Assembly: GCA_016872115.1 (NCBI GenBank)
Contig: VHBC01000015.1
Coordinates: 1-47,093, forward strand
Origin: Sphingomonadales bacterium
GTDB taxonomy: Bacteria; Bacteroidota; Bacteroidia; Flavobacteriales_D; Crocinitomicaceae
Reading direction: 5' to 3'
DNA length: 47,093 nucleotides
Shown: positions 16,718-25,528 of the stretch, piece after piece
Position numbering within the stretch: the first letter of the stretch is position 1
Layout: each line of letters starts with the position of its first letter
Position numbers and translations under genes: made by a program
The notes under the pieces: model-generated
Database searches by the model: none
The model's input: the letters and a program-made list of their open reading frames with translations, nothing else
What the model was told of the DNA's origin: nothing

Positions 16718-17398
16718 CTACTGCCAAGATGCCAGTAATTGACTCATGTCATCAAAATAAAAGTCGGCAACGGCTAAGCTTGGATTTGGAAAATGCGTTT
16801 TTTCAGGAATACAACAAACCTTCATTTTGGCTGCTAAGCCTGCAATCACGCCATTGAATGAGTCTTCGATTACCAAACATTTTTGAGGCACTACGCCGAG
16901 TGTTTGGGCCACTTTGAGGTAAACACCTGGATGTGGTTTGCCGTGTGTTTCAAATTCTGCCGAGTAGGCAAAATCAAAAAAGTGGCTGATTTGCAAAGCA
17001 CTTAATACAGTCTCAATGAGACGGCTCGATGAAGAGGTTGCCAAACCAATTTTTTTGTTTTTGGATTTCAGAAAAGTCAAGGTTGAAATGACACCCGCTA
17101 GAGGAAACGGACGCTCCATAATGAGTTCGATAAGTTTATCTATGATTTGTTTTTCTACGATTTGAAGATCAGAAAGCCCCCAATTTTGATCTTTGTTCCA
17201 AAAAGCAATGACTTCGTCGATGCGCAAACCAACCGTTTTTTGAAAATCTTGGTGAGTTAATGTAGATCCATACAATCCAAAGATATTTTCCATGGCAATT
17301 TTCCAAAGGGGTTCGGAGTCAATCAGTACGCCATCCATATCAAAAATAATGGCATCAAAATCCGCGAGTATCGGTGGTATATTTTTAAGGTTTGGCAT
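16718..17398 (-). CDS. HAD-superfamily sugar-phosphatase-like hydrolase
   Basis: A 226-residue haloacid dehalogenase hydrolase of the beta-phosphoglucomutase/HxpB-like subgroup. Motif I is IIFDMDGVLIDSE (nucleophile and acid Asp pair), motif II is GLATSSSS, motif III is the Lys in HGKPHPGVYL, and motif IV is LVIEDSFNG. A helical cap lies between motifs I and II (about residues 30-100). Typical substrates are small sugar phosphates such as 2-deoxyglucose-6-phosphate, but the exact one cannot be told from sequence. Its start overlaps the CNNM gene's end by 14 bp, so it is part of the same transcript. Confidence 0.88.
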   Translation of the reverse strand: MPNLKNIPPILADFDAIIFDMDGVLIDSEPLWKIAMENIFGLYGSTLTHQDFQKTVGLRIDEVIAFWNKDQNWGLSDLQIVEKQIIDKLIELIMERPFPLAGVISTLTFLKSKNKKIGLATSSSSRLIETVLSALQISHFFDFAYSAEFETHGKPHPGVYLKVAQTLGVVPQKCLVIEDSFNGVIAGLAAKMKVCCIPEKTHFPNPSLAVADFYFDDMSQLLASWQ

Positions 17399-18638
17399 GG
17401 AGGCGAATGGTTTCGATACGGCGTTGGCTCATTTTTTCTACTACCAGCTTATTGCCATTAATTTCGATTTGGTCGCCAACAATGGGTAAGCTTTCCAATT
17501 TGTCCAATATGAGTCCGGCGAGTGTGTCATAAGATTCCGATTCAGGCAAACCTAGGGCATAGTTTTCATTGAGGTAATCGATATCGATACGCGCTGAGAA
17601 CAAGTAGGTGTTGTCGCCTAAGTTGAGTTCTGTGAGCGCTTCTTTGTCGTGTTCATCTTCAATTTCACCAAATATTTCTTCGATGACGTCTTCTAAGGTG
17701 ATGATACCGGCTGTACCTCCGTATTCATCGGAAACGACAGCAAAGTTACCCACCTGATTGGTGAATTTGGCCAAGAGTTCTTTGCCGCTCATTACAGTTG
17801 GTACAAATGAGATGGGTTTCAGAATTTGCTTGATGGAATTCGGTTTTTGAAATAAATCAAAGGAGTGAATGTAGCCTATAATGTTGTCGATATCGTCTCG
17901 GTAAATGATGAGTTTAGAAAGCCCTTTGGCAGTCATGAGTGCCTTTGCCTCGTCGACACTGTCATGGATGTCAACTGCAATGATTTCTGGCCTTGGGATC
18001 ATGCAATCTCGGGCCTTGACCTTTGAGAAATCTAGTGCATTACGCAATAGAAGCATATCGTTGACCAGTTCTTCCTCATTGGCAAGGTTGGCGCTGAGTT
18101 CATCAACATAATTTTCTAAGTCTATTTTTGAAAAAACGCGCTGTTGTTCGCGCTCTGCGCCCAGTAGTCTCAAAAAGCCGTTGCTTAGCAGCATGATGAC
18201 TTGCGTAGGAATGTAGAGCAGCACATATAAAATCAAAAGCGGAAATAAACCGTAGTCCAGTGCTTTGTTGGGATTGAGTTGAACCAACGCTTTAGGAAGA
18301 AACTCTGCAGTGATAAGTACAAGTAGTGTTGAGAAAATAGTTTGCAAGATCAGAATTACGCCTTGATCCTGGATTCCAATGTCTACTAGCCAAGGATCGA
18401 GCACTTGAGCTGCTGCCATACCATAAACAACCAGGGCCACATTATTGCCAAGTAATAGTAGGGCAATCATATTGCTCTCTTTGCGGTAAAAGAGGGCGAG
18501 TATACTCGCTTGAAAAGTATTGTTTTTTTTTAGTACTTCTATTCGCAAACGGTTAGCGGAAATATAAGCTAACTCCATTGCAGAAAAAAAAGCAGAGCAA
18601 ATCAGCGCACCAATTATGAGGATGATTTGTAGGTTCAT
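17385..18638 (-). CDS. CNNM/CorC-family membrane protein with CBS pair
   Basis: A 417-residue integral membrane protein, often annotated as hemolysin-related and linked to Mg2+ or Co2+ handling. The N-terminal DUF21 domain (about 1-190) has four hydrophobic stretches, starting MNLQIILIIGALICSAFFSAMELA. It is followed by two CBS motifs (about 205-330, with ARDCMIPRPEIIAVD and GYIHSFDLF), the conserved FAVVSDEYGGTAGIITLEDV, and a C-terminal transporter-associated domain (about 340-415). GldE is a relative, but its gene normally sits beside gldD and its N-terminus differs, so I do not call it gldE. It starts 4 bp after the purD stop. Confidence 0.88.
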   Translation of the reverse strand: MNLQIILIIGALICSAFFSAMELAYISANRLRIEVLKKNNTFQASILALFYRKESNMIALLLLGNNVALVVYGMAAAQVLDPWLVDIGIQDQGVILILQTIFSTLLVLITAEFLPKALVQLNPNKALDYGLFPLLILYVLLYIPTQVIMLLSNGFLRLLGAEREQQRVFSKIDLENYVDELSANLANEEELVNDMLLLRNALDFSKVKARDCMIPRPEIIAVDIHDSVDEAKALMTAKGLSKLIIYRDDIDNIIGYIHSFDLFQKPNSIKQILKPISFVPTVMSGKELLAKFTNQVGNFAVVSDEYGGTAGIITLEDVIEEIFGEIEDEHDKEALTELNLGDNTYLFSARIDIDYLNENYALGLPESESYDTLAGLILDKLESLPIVGDQIEINGNKLVVEKMSQRRIETIRLHAKP

Positions 18639-18642
18639 TGGC

Positions 18643-19923
18643 TTATTGATCTAGGACATCTTTACCGATATCTCTGCGGTAGTAAGCGTCTTGAAAGCTA
18701 ATTTGTGAAATGGACTCATAACTGCGTTCCAAGGCGCTTTCGAGGTTTTTACCATAGGAGGTAACTGCCAAGACCCTGCCGCCGTTGGATACCACCGATG
18801 GGCCGTCGGAAAGTGTTCCGGCATGAAACACCATGCTATCGGTGATTCTATTGAGTCCGTAAATGGTTTCTCCTTTGTTGTAGTCACCTGGATAGCCACC
18901 AGCAACCATCATGACGGTTGCCGCGCTTTTATCGTGGAATTGTATGTCTCTTTCTGAAAGGGTGTGTGTGGCTACTCCTTCAAATAAATCGAGGATGTCA
19001 CTTTTGATGCGTGGCATCACGACTTCGGTTTCTGGATCTCCCATACGGCAGTTGTATTCGATGACGTACGGATCACCTTTGACGTTGATCAGTCCAAAGA
19101 AGACAAAGCCATTGTAAGTAATGTTTTCAGCCTTGAGGCCTTTAATGGTTGGGATCACGACACGATTGAGTACTTTGTCCATGAATGCGGCGTCGGCAAA
19201 AGGAACAGGTGAGATAGCGCCCATCCCGCCGGTGTTGAGGCCGGTATCACCTTCACCAATGCGCTTGTAGTCTTTTGCTTCTGGGAGTAATTTAAACGAT
19301 TCTCCGTCCGTAATGGCAAAAACAGATAATTCAATGCCGTCTAGGAATTGTTCAATGACGACTTTGGCGCTTGCCTGTCCAAATTTGGCGCCTATCAGCA
19401 TTTCTTCGAGTTCTTTTTTGGCTTCTTGTAGGTCGGAGATGATCAAAACGCCTTTACCTGCTGCTAAGCCGTCGGCTTTGAGGACGTAAGGACCTTTCAT
19501 GGCGTCAAGAAAACGCAAGCCTTCAGTGAGCGTATTGGCGTCGAAGGTGCCGTATTTTGCTGTAGGAATGCGGTGTCTGGACATGAAAGCTTTGGCAAAG
19601 TCTTTGCTGCCCTCTAATTGAGCACCCTCCTTGCTTGGGCCAATAAGACCTACATTTTTAAGTTCAGGATCTTGCTTGAAGTAATCGTAGATGCCTAGAA
19701 CAAGTGGTTCTTCTGGGCCCACAACAACCATATCAATAGCATGCTGAATAACAGCCTGTTTGATGGCTTCAAAATCATTGATTTTGAGATCGAGGTTTTT
19801 GCCATGCTTTTTGGTGCCCGCGTTGCCGGGCGCAATGAAGAGTTCGTCTAGGATAGAGCTTTGTGAGATTTTCCAAGCGATGGCGTGTTCGCGGCCGCCA
19901 GAACCGAGTAAGAGCACTCTCAT
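18643..19923 (-). CDS. purD: Phosphoribosylamine-glycine ligase
   Basis: ATP-grasp enzyme of purine synthesis that joins phosphoribosylamine and glycine to form GAR. The 426-residue product opens with VLLLGSGGREHAIAWK, contains VVVGPEEPLVLGI, the ATP-grasp segment GPYVLKADGLAAGKGVLI (about 139-156), DTGLNTGGMGAISPVP (about 231-246) and FGLINVKGDPYVIEYNCRMG (about 276-295) with metal-binding Glu and Asn. Length is standard. The ATG overlaps the purQ stop by 4 bp, so these two purine genes are coupled in one operon. Confidence 0.98.
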   Translation of the reverse strand: MRVLLLGSGGREHAIAWKISQSSILDELFIAPGNAGTKKHGKNLDLKINDFEAIKQAVIQHAIDMVVVGPEEPLVLGIYDYFKQDPELKNVGLIGPSKEGAQLEGSKDFAKAFMSRHRIPTAKYGTFDANTLTEGLRFLDAMKGPYVLKADGLAAGKGVLIISDLQEAKKELEEMLIGAKFGQASAKVVIEQFLDGIELSVFAITDGESFKLLPEAKDYKRIGEGDTGLNTGGMGAISPVPFADAAFMDKVLNRVVIPTIKGLKAENITYNGFVFFGLINVKGDPYVIEYNCRMGDPETEVVMPRIKSDILDLFEGVATHTLSERDIQFHDKSAATVMMVAGGYPGDYNKGETIYGLNRITDSMVFHAGTLSDGPSVVSNGGRVLAVTSYGKNLESALERSYESISQISFQDAYYRRDIGKDVLDQ

Positions 19924-20609
19924 GAACAGTGAGCTAAGATTGATTCAAATATTTGAAGCCCGTGAAGGTTGTTAAGGTTGTTGTCGGCAGCGCGCTCAGG
20001 GTGCGGCATCATGCCAAATACGTTTTTGTTGCGGTTGGTAATCCCAGCGATGTTTAGAAGTGATCCGTTGGGATTAGCATCTAATGTTGTGCTTCCATCT
20101 GCAGCACAGTAGGTAAATAATATTTGATCATTGGCTTGTAATGAGGCTAAGGTAGCGTCGTCGGCATAGAAACGACCTTCGCCGTGCGCGATTGGAATTT
20201 GGTAAGCTACGTTGTTGTCTAAGTCTTTGCTCGGAGCAGCACTTTTGCTTACTGGCTTTAGAAACACATTCTTGCAAATGAACTTTTGAGAATTATTGTG
20301 TAATAACGCGCCTTCGAGTAATCCGGATTCAGTTAAAATCTGAAAACCATTGCAAATACCCATGACGTAGCCACCTTTATTTGAATGTGCGATGACGGAT
20401 TCCATGATCGGCGAAAATTTGGCAATTGCCCCAGATCGAAGGTAATCTCCGTAAGAGAAACCGCCGGGCAAAACAATGAAATCGGCACCTTTCAGGTCTG
20501 TATCTTTATGCCAAAGTTCGACCACTTCTTGGCCCATTAAATCTCTGAGCACGTAGATCATATCTTGGTCACAATTTGATCCGGGAAAGGTTACAACGCC
20601 AAATTTCAT
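19920..20609 (-). CDS. purQ: FGAM synthase subunit I, glutaminase (PurQ)
   Basis: Glutamine amidotransferase subunit that supplies ammonia to PurL for conversion of FGAR to FGAM. The 229-residue product is a class I amidotransferase: GVVTFPGSNCDQD at the start, catalytic Cys86 in MGICNGFQIL, and the His-Glu pair in MMPHPERA near the C-terminus. It is a free-standing PurQ rather than part of a fused 1,200-residue PurL. That fits the separate purS gene at the right end of the window and implies the three-subunit enzyme. It is the second gene of its run, 25 bp after the DUF6427 gene. Confidence 0.97.
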   Translation of the reverse strand: MKFGVVTFPGSNCDQDMIYVLRDLMGQEVVELWHKDTDLKGADFIVLPGGFSYGDYLRSGAIAKFSPIMESVIAHSNKGGYVMGICNGFQILTESGLLEGALLHNNSQKFICKNVFLKPVSKSAAPSKDLDNNVAYQIPIAHGEGRFYADDATLASLQANDQILFTYCAADGSTTLDANPNGSLLNIAGITNRNKNVFGMMPHPERAADNNLNNLHGLQIFESILAHCS

Positions 20610-20634
20610 TTTTGAATTTTAAGTGAGTTCAAAG

Positions 20635-21618
20635 TTAGTAAAAGTCTAGGTTCGAATAATAAGCGACTGCAAATTTTAGTATCGAAAAGGTAAAGATAAT
20701 ATAGAAAAAAAGATAAGAACTGATACCTAGGCTACTGCTGAGTAGGGCATAAGCAAAGTAAAAGGAGAAGGGGAGTACAAGCAAACTCAATAGCGCAGGA
20801 TGACCCCAAAAAAACAAGGTTGCAAATCCGAGCAAAGCGCAAAGGAACATAAAAACGGTGAGGATTTGTGTTTGTTTTTTTAGTCTGAGAGATGCTTTGC
20901 CTAGACGAGCTCGCAGCCCCAAAAGGCAAAAACCGAAGAGCGCAACAATAATCACTAAGCAAGTAGTTTCGAACCAATTGGGTCTGTAAAAGCTCGATAC
21001 GGGTAGCGGTAAATTGGGCAAGGCGCCACTGGTTATGAAGTAGAGACTTACATAAAATCCTAATGGCAGCAAATAGCCAATGGTCAAAAGTAGGAGCTCC
21101 CTAATTTGTACCCCGCGAAGAATGAGCAGTAAAATCAGAAAAATTGGAAGTAAGAGCACAAAACTCGTTTCAAAAAATAGACTGAGACCAAACAGGAACC
21201 CGGCATTAAAAGCTTGTTTTTTGGCGTTTTGTTGGGGCTTGATGCTAAATAAGACGCCGAAACCAAAAATACCGCATAGATGCGCTACAAAAAGCCAACT
21301 TGGATCACCCCAATTATGGAAAAAACTCGTGAAGATGACATAAAGCAAACTTATAATGTACGTGTTTTTTTCGAGAAATTCGTAGCTATTGAATACCCAA
21401 TTGAGCGCCAATGCATTGATTAAGAGCATTAAAAAATGAGCAAGAATATGCGCACTGGGAAGTTGGTACAAGAAAGGTTCAACAATACTCAATGTTGTTT
21501 TGTTGAGTCCATAAATGTCGTCGAACCCAAAAAGAAAGGAAATCAGGTATAAGGAGAGCACCAACGGTAAAAGCAATAGTACCCAAACTCTATTATCTAA
21601 AAACAAACGGATCACCAT
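20635..21618 (-). CDS. DUF6427-like polytopic membrane protein
   Basis: A 327-residue, highly hydrophobic protein with around nine predicted membrane helices (for example VWVLLLLPLVLSLYLISFLF and LLLPIFLILLLIL), few charged residues and no enzymatic motif. The pattern and its position before purine genes in Flavobacteriales match proteins annotated as DUF6427, whose function is unknown. I start it at the ATG at 21618; a TTG 12 bp upstream is in frame. It heads the run that continues through purQ, purD, CNNM, HAD, ruvB and queG. A TAATTTTG string directly abuts the ATG but lacks a -33 partner. Confidence 0.7.
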   Translation of the reverse strand: MVIRLFLDNRVWVLLLLPLVLSLYLISFLFGFDDIYGLNKTTLSIVEPFLYQLPSAHILAHFLMLLINALALNWVFNSYEFLEKNTYIISLLYVIFTSFFHNWGDPSWLFVAHLCGIFGFGVLFSIKPQQNAKKQAFNAGFLFGLSLFFETSFVLLLPIFLILLLILRGVQIRELLLLTIGYLLPLGFYVSLYFITSGALPNLPLPVSSFYRPNWFETTCLVIIVALFGFCLLGLRARLGKASLRLKKQTQILTVFMFLCALLGFATLFFWGHPALLSLLVLPFSFYFAYALLSSSLGISSYLFFYIIFTFSILKFAVAYYSNLDFY

Positions 21619-21741
21619 CAAAATTACCAATTCTCTTGCTGCGCATGCTTAAGTTGTGAATAAGTCAAGTCGATTGTTTAAAAAGAAGCCATGCTTATGT
21701 TAAATGTTCCAAATGGCGCCTGCTTCCAATTTAAAAAATGA

Positions 21742-21749
21742 TATATTTG
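21742..21749 (+). promoter_or_regulatory. -7 promoter box of the DksA-like gene and lspA
   Basis: TATATTTG at 21742-21749 matches TAnnTTTG, 27 nt before the ATG at 21777. No clear -33 box is seen at 19-23 nt. The 158-bp divergent gap here otherwise shows no gene or strong repeat. Confidence 0.45.
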
Positions 21750-21776
21750 CTTTCCACTTTTTGAAAACCAAAGCGC

Positions 21777-22157
21777 ATGGAAAAGGCAAAAAATCGTTAC
21801 TCTGATGCTGATCTCGCCGAGTTTAAAGCATTGATTATGGAAAAGCTCAAAGAAGCTCATGAAGATTTTGATCTTTTAAAAGGTTCTTTGTCTCATTCAG
21901 ATGACCACGGCACCGACGACACCGGTCGCACGTTCAACATGATGGAAGATGGTTCCGAAACGCTTTCAAGAGAAGAAGTTGCGCAACTTGCAGCTCGTCA
22001 GGAAAAATTCATCCAAAGCCTGAATCATGCCCTCATGCGCATCGAAAACAAAACTTATGGTATTTGCCGGGTAACAGGTCAACTCATTCCGAAAGAACGC
22101 TTGCGTTTGGTGCCGCATGCCACCATGAGCATCGATGCCAAAAACGCACAAAAGTAA
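21777..22157 (+). CDS. DksA/TraR-family protein
   Basis: A 126-residue member of the DksA/TraR group, which binds the RNA polymerase secondary channel in proteobacteria. The N-terminal helical part (about 1-50) leads into DDHGTDDTGRTFNMMEDG, then a long helix, then the C-terminal module IENKTYGICRVTGQLIPKERL. Only one Cys is present (in YGICRVTG), so the classical four-Cys zinc finger is absent; His in LVPHATMS may compensate, or the fold may be zinc-free. In Bacteroidota this form is common and its role is not settled. It is followed by lspA 3 bp after the stop, so the two are an operon. Confidence 0.88.
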   Translation: MEKAKNRYSDADLAEFKALIMEKLKEAHEDFDLLKGSLSHSDDHGTDDTGRTFNMMEDGSETLSREEVAQLAARQEKFIQSLNHALMRIENKTYGICRVTGQLIPKERLRLVPHATMSIDAKNAQK

Positions 22158-22160
22158 GGC

Positions 22161-22799
22161 GTGAGAAAACAACTTACCATCTGTGCTGTATTGGTCTTGG
22201 TCTTATTGCTGCTCGATCAATGGATTAAATTAAGCATTAAAACCCAGTTTTCTCCCGGAGAATTCAAACCACTCCTTGGTAATTGGCTTGTGCTGCATTA
22301 CACTGAAAACCCCGGTATGGCTTTTGGTCAAACCTTTGGGGCAAGCATTTGGTCTAAACTCTCGCTTAGTTTGTTTCGGATGGTCGCAATTGTTCTTATT
22401 ATTCGCTACCTGATCAAACAAATAAAACTTGGCGCTACCAAAGAATTTTTAGTTGTGGTATCTCTTGTTTTGGCTGGAGCAACAGGAAACTTGATCGATT
22501 CCATGTTTTACGATCTCTTTTTTAGTGTAGATCCGTGTGTGCCATTCAATCAAATGGTGGGTAGTGGAAACAAGGCCATATGCACAGCAGGACATTTTCA
22601 ATATGCCGTTGAATTGCGTCACCAAGGTTTTCTTTTCGGAAATGTAGTCGATATGTTTCAACTCAATGTGCGTTGGCCAAACGGTTTGCCCTATATAGGT
22701 GGTTCTGATGTGTTTCCAGCTATATGGAACTTGGCAGATTTCTGTATTTCGGTCGGGCTTATATGGGCCATTATTCGCCAAAAAACTTTTTTTCGTTAG
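22161..22799 (+). CDS. lspA: Lipoprotein signal peptidase
   Basis: Inner-membrane aspartic protease that removes signal peptides from prolipoproteins. The 212-residue product starts with GTG at 22161, preceded by an AAGG ribosome-binding-like stretch; no nearby ATG would keep the first membrane helix. Four hydrophobic helices and the family motifs are seen: YTENPGMAFG (about 53-62), GATGNLIDSMF with one catalytic Asp, GNVVDMFQLN, and WNLADFCISVG with the second Asp. Compared with E. coli LspA it has a longer loop between the last two helices, as in other Bacteroidota. It ends in a 4-bp overlap with the convergent DUF5686 gene. Confidence 0.96.
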   Translation: MRKQLTICAVLVLVLLLLDQWIKLSIKTQFSPGEFKPLLGNWLVLHYTENPGMAFGQTFGASIWSKLSLSLFRMVAIVLIIRYLIKQIKLGATKEFLVVVSLVLAGATGNLIDSMFYDLFFSVDPCVPFNQMVGSGNKAICTAGHFQYAVELRHQGFLFGNVVDMFQLNVRWPNGLPYIGGSDVFPAIWNLADFCISVGLIWAIIRQKTFFR

Positions 22800-25252
22800 A
22801 AGTTCCACTTCATACTTCGGTCATCAAGCATTGCAAACGATATTTTCCAAGCCGTGTTGGGTGTAATCTGGTTTCCATCAGAAACGACGCCATATACACC
22901 AATCCGAAGGCGTCTTCTACTCACCTTGAAATTGCGTTCTAAGCCAGCTAGAAGCTCATAATGCTGCCAATTGTGTTCTTTTATGTACATGGCGCCGCCT
23001 CCAACAACCAATCCAACTCTGGTCTTTTTAAAGTAGGGCAGCTTATTGAGTATTGCGCCGTTGTCGTGGTGGACATAATGGACTTGTAGAACGTAGTCAA
23101 TGGTGCGCAACATCGTGTCAAAACCTTGAAAAGAATACAACGGATTGGAAAACCAAATGGGGTCAGAGCGTCGCTGAAATTTATAGTCGGGTTCATACAC
23201 GGCACGTGCACTCAGAAACTTTCCAACCGAAGCCCGATATGACGAGGTTCCTAAAGTTCCAATTTTAAAATTTTGTGTGATCTCCATTTGTAAGTATGCG
23301 TGGTCAACCGCACTATTGAAAACCTTGGGTAAGCCACGCTCATAGTGAATGGAAAAGGTTGGGTAAGCAGAACCGAGTACGACTTTTCGGTAGGGCTCTC
23401 TCATGTACCGTTGCTTAGGCGTGTAGTAAGCACCAAAATTTAATATGTATGCATTGTAGGGATCAAAAGCTAAAGGATCGTTATTAGGTAACGCTTCGTC
23501 AATACCGTTCAGGAATTCATAACCTTCAATACTTCGTCTTTTGGTATATTGCGAATTTGCGTAGGCATAAAACCCATTAAAAAGCTCGTATTCCAAATTG
23601 ATATTGAGTTTAGTTGACTCAAAAAAGTTATCGCGTTTGTAGATTTGAGTGATGGCGTCAAAACCGCGGATCACATCGAAATCGTGGGTGATGGCCGCGC
23701 GTAAAAAACCAAAATGGAAAGGGTCAAAACGGTATTTCCACCAGGTGTCTCCTTTTAAATCACGGTTTAAAAAGCCGTAAGAAATACGCGTGTAAGAATC
23801 TAAGGTGCGCTCGTCTTTCCATTTTTTGAAGTAGTCAAAACTAGGCGCAACGCGCGGGCCACCAATGCCAATTGGCTGAACCGTCGAGGCCAATGAGCCA
23901 ATGGTCCATTGTTGTTTGAGCTCGCGGTTGCGGTGATCTACGCCATACCAAAGTACTTTAAGCACCGTTACTTTATTGAATACGGCATCAATGCTATCTA
24001 AATATTCTTTTCGGTTGAGGTATTCTGTAATGGAGTCTTTGGCCCTTATGAATTTGATTTCTTCATCTGTTAAAGCAATAGCTCTTTTTTGAACCCAATA
24101 GCTGCTGTCTCTTTCATAGGCTTCTTGAGTGGTTACCGCTACCTCTGAATTGAAATACTTTTTTGCAAAATTTGGATCGAAATTATAATTGCTAAAAACA
24201 GCTTCAGTCTTACATTGACTTACCTCGTTTTTGTATTTAACACCATAGGTGAGTACTTGTTTTTGCAAAACACAAAGGGAATCGCCTTGTATTTGGTAGT
24301 CTTGTTCTATTCTGAAATAATCGTAAATAAGCAAGTTGCCTTTATTCATTGTGAGGTCTAGTTTCTGAACCAGCCAAAGGGTATCGATGACCCAGATATA
24401 TCCTTCAAGTGTTGAAGTAGCGGTATTGCGCGGCGTAATCTTGATTTTGGAGATCATTTGACCATTTTCCTCGTATTTTTCTTCGAGCTTGTATTTGTAG
24501 GCAACAATGCCAGGTGCCGAAATCGGCGAACTTACAGGTGTCTGGTGTAGGTCGTCGAGGTGCAGTAAATTTTCAAAAAAATTGAAATTGGATTTAACGG
24601 TGGTGGTATAATAGAGTTGTGAGACATCACCTAACGCTTTATAGGCATTCCTGGTTTCTTTAACGTTGTTTGGCGGCGCATAGGCCCGATTCAATTCTAC
24701 CTCTACTAGTTGCAATTTATTGATCCATTCCGGAATTTTTGGCCCCTCTTCGGTTGGGTCTTTGTCGGTTCGTTCGTTTTGTTCCTTGGCTTTTTGCGTT
24801 TTATCTCGTTGTTCGGATGCCTTAATGTAAACATCGACTTCGTGTGGGTAAGTCCATTGATTGAGTTGCTCGCGGTGTTCAACTACTTTCATTATTTTAT
24901 CGCGTCCAACATTGTATTTTTTTACCGAAACCTTGATATCTTGAACCTCGGACAGTTTCATCGGAAACATTTGAATGTCTCTTTTGGCTTCTGCATCGCG
25001 CATGCCGAGATAAGATTCTCTGTCTTGGTAACCATCTGCGCTAAAAACCAGGTAATATTCTCCGGGATTTAAGTACATTTCATAGTAGCCGTTTTGGTCG
25101 GCAATGGTGCGCAGTTCAGCCGCATTTTTAACGAAAATTTCTGCGCCTGCCAGAGGCAAATTCAGTTCGTTGGTGATTAGGCCGCTTAGCTTTTTTTGTG
25201 CATTTAGCGTGCTTAAAATGAGTAGAAAAATAGAGAGGAGTTTGAACTTCAC
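22796..25252 (-). CDS. DUF5686 outer-membrane protein with carboxypeptidase regulatory-like domain
   Basis: An 818-residue exported protein. Signal peptide about 1-18 (ending TLNAQ). Residues 20-100 form a carboxypeptidase-regulatory-like beta sandwich (KLSGLITNELNLPLAGAEIFVKN, GEYYLVFSADGY). The remainder (about 100-818) matches DUF5686, with a large C-terminal series of amphipathic strands ending YGVVSDGNQITPNTAWKIS, LDDRSMKWNF, consistent with an outer-membrane barrel with a final Phe. The biochemical role is unknown; this type of domain pair is frequent in Bacteroidota surface or assembly proteins. It is the last gene of the coaX-lptC run, 29 bp after the small membrane protein. Confidence 0.85.
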   Translation of the reverse strand: MKFKLLSIFLLILSTLNAQKKLSGLITNELNLPLAGAEIFVKNAAELRTIADQNGYYEMYLNPGEYYLVFSADGYQDRESYLGMRDAEAKRDIQMFPMKLSEVQDIKVSVKKYNVGRDKIMKVVEHREQLNQWTYPHEVDVYIKASEQRDKTQKAKEQNERTDKDPTEEGPKIPEWINKLQLVEVELNRAYAPPNNVKETRNAYKALGDVSQLYYTTTVKSNFNFFENLLHLDDLHQTPVSSPISAPGIVAYKYKLEEKYEENGQMISKIKITPRNTATSTLEGYIWVIDTLWLVQKLDLTMNKGNLLIYDYFRIEQDYQIQGDSLCVLQKQVLTYGVKYKNEVSQCKTEAVFSNYNFDPNFAKKYFNSEVAVTTQEAYERDSSYWVQKRAIALTDEEIKFIRAKDSITEYLNRKEYLDSIDAVFNKVTVLKVLWYGVDHRNRELKQQWTIGSLASTVQPIGIGGPRVAPSFDYFKKWKDERTLDSYTRISYGFLNRDLKGDTWWKYRFDPFHFGFLRAAITHDFDVIRGFDAITQIYKRDNFFESTKLNINLEYELFNGFYAYANSQYTKRRSIEGYEFLNGIDEALPNNDPLAFDPYNAYILNFGAYYTPKQRYMREPYRKVVLGSAYPTFSIHYERGLPKVFNSAVDHAYLQMEITQNFKIGTLGTSSYRASVGKFLSARAVYEPDYKFQRRSDPIWFSNPLYSFQGFDTMLRTIDYVLQVHYVHHDNGAILNKLPYFKKTRVGLVVGGGAMYIKEHNWQHYELLAGLERNFKVSRRRLRIGVYGVVSDGNQITPNTAWKISFAMLDDRSMKWNF

Positions 25253-25281
25253 GCTGTATAGACCTTTAATTTGCGAAATGG

Positions 25282-25527
25282 TTACACCTCTTGGTCCTTT
25301 TTTTGTTCAGCCATCTGCTGTAAATGTCGGTACATGCGCTTCATCATCCATTTCTTGGTGAAGTACATGAGTAGAGCCATTAGCGGCACAATATAATATG
25401 GTAACCAAGTCTGCGCACCTTCGGTAATTATTTTATAGGTGATGGTTATAAAACTAAGCCCAGCAATGACAAGCCATAAATAGCCCGAGAACCGGTTGTA
25501 ATTAGTGATGAAATCTTTGTTTGACAT
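25282..25527 (-). CDS. Small two-helix membrane protein
   Basis: An 81-residue protein with two hydrophobic segments (about 15-33, YLWLVIAGLSFITITY, and about 43-60, YYIVPLMALLMYF) separated by a short loop, and a charged basic C-terminus (KKWMMKRMYRHLQQMAEQKK). No family is recognisable. One base separates its ATG from the lptC stop, so it is translated in the same unit. It may assist a neighbouring envelope protein, but there is no direct evidence. Confidence 0.75.
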   Translation of the reverse strand: MSNKDFITNYNRFSGYLWLVIAGLSFITITYKIITEGAQTWLPYYIVPLMALLMYFTKKWMMKRMYRHLQQMAEQKKDQEV

Positions 25528-25528
25528 G

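Noticed and set aside
17385..18638. Calling the CNNM-type protein GldE, given gldFG in the window
   Set aside because: The N-terminus lacks the GldE pattern, gldD is not adjacent, and general CNNM/CorC relatives are widespread.
21619..21626. TAATTTTG directly abutting the DUF6427 ATG as a promoter
   Set aside because: No -33 element is present and initiation would fall inside the gene; AT-rich DNA makes such strings frequent.
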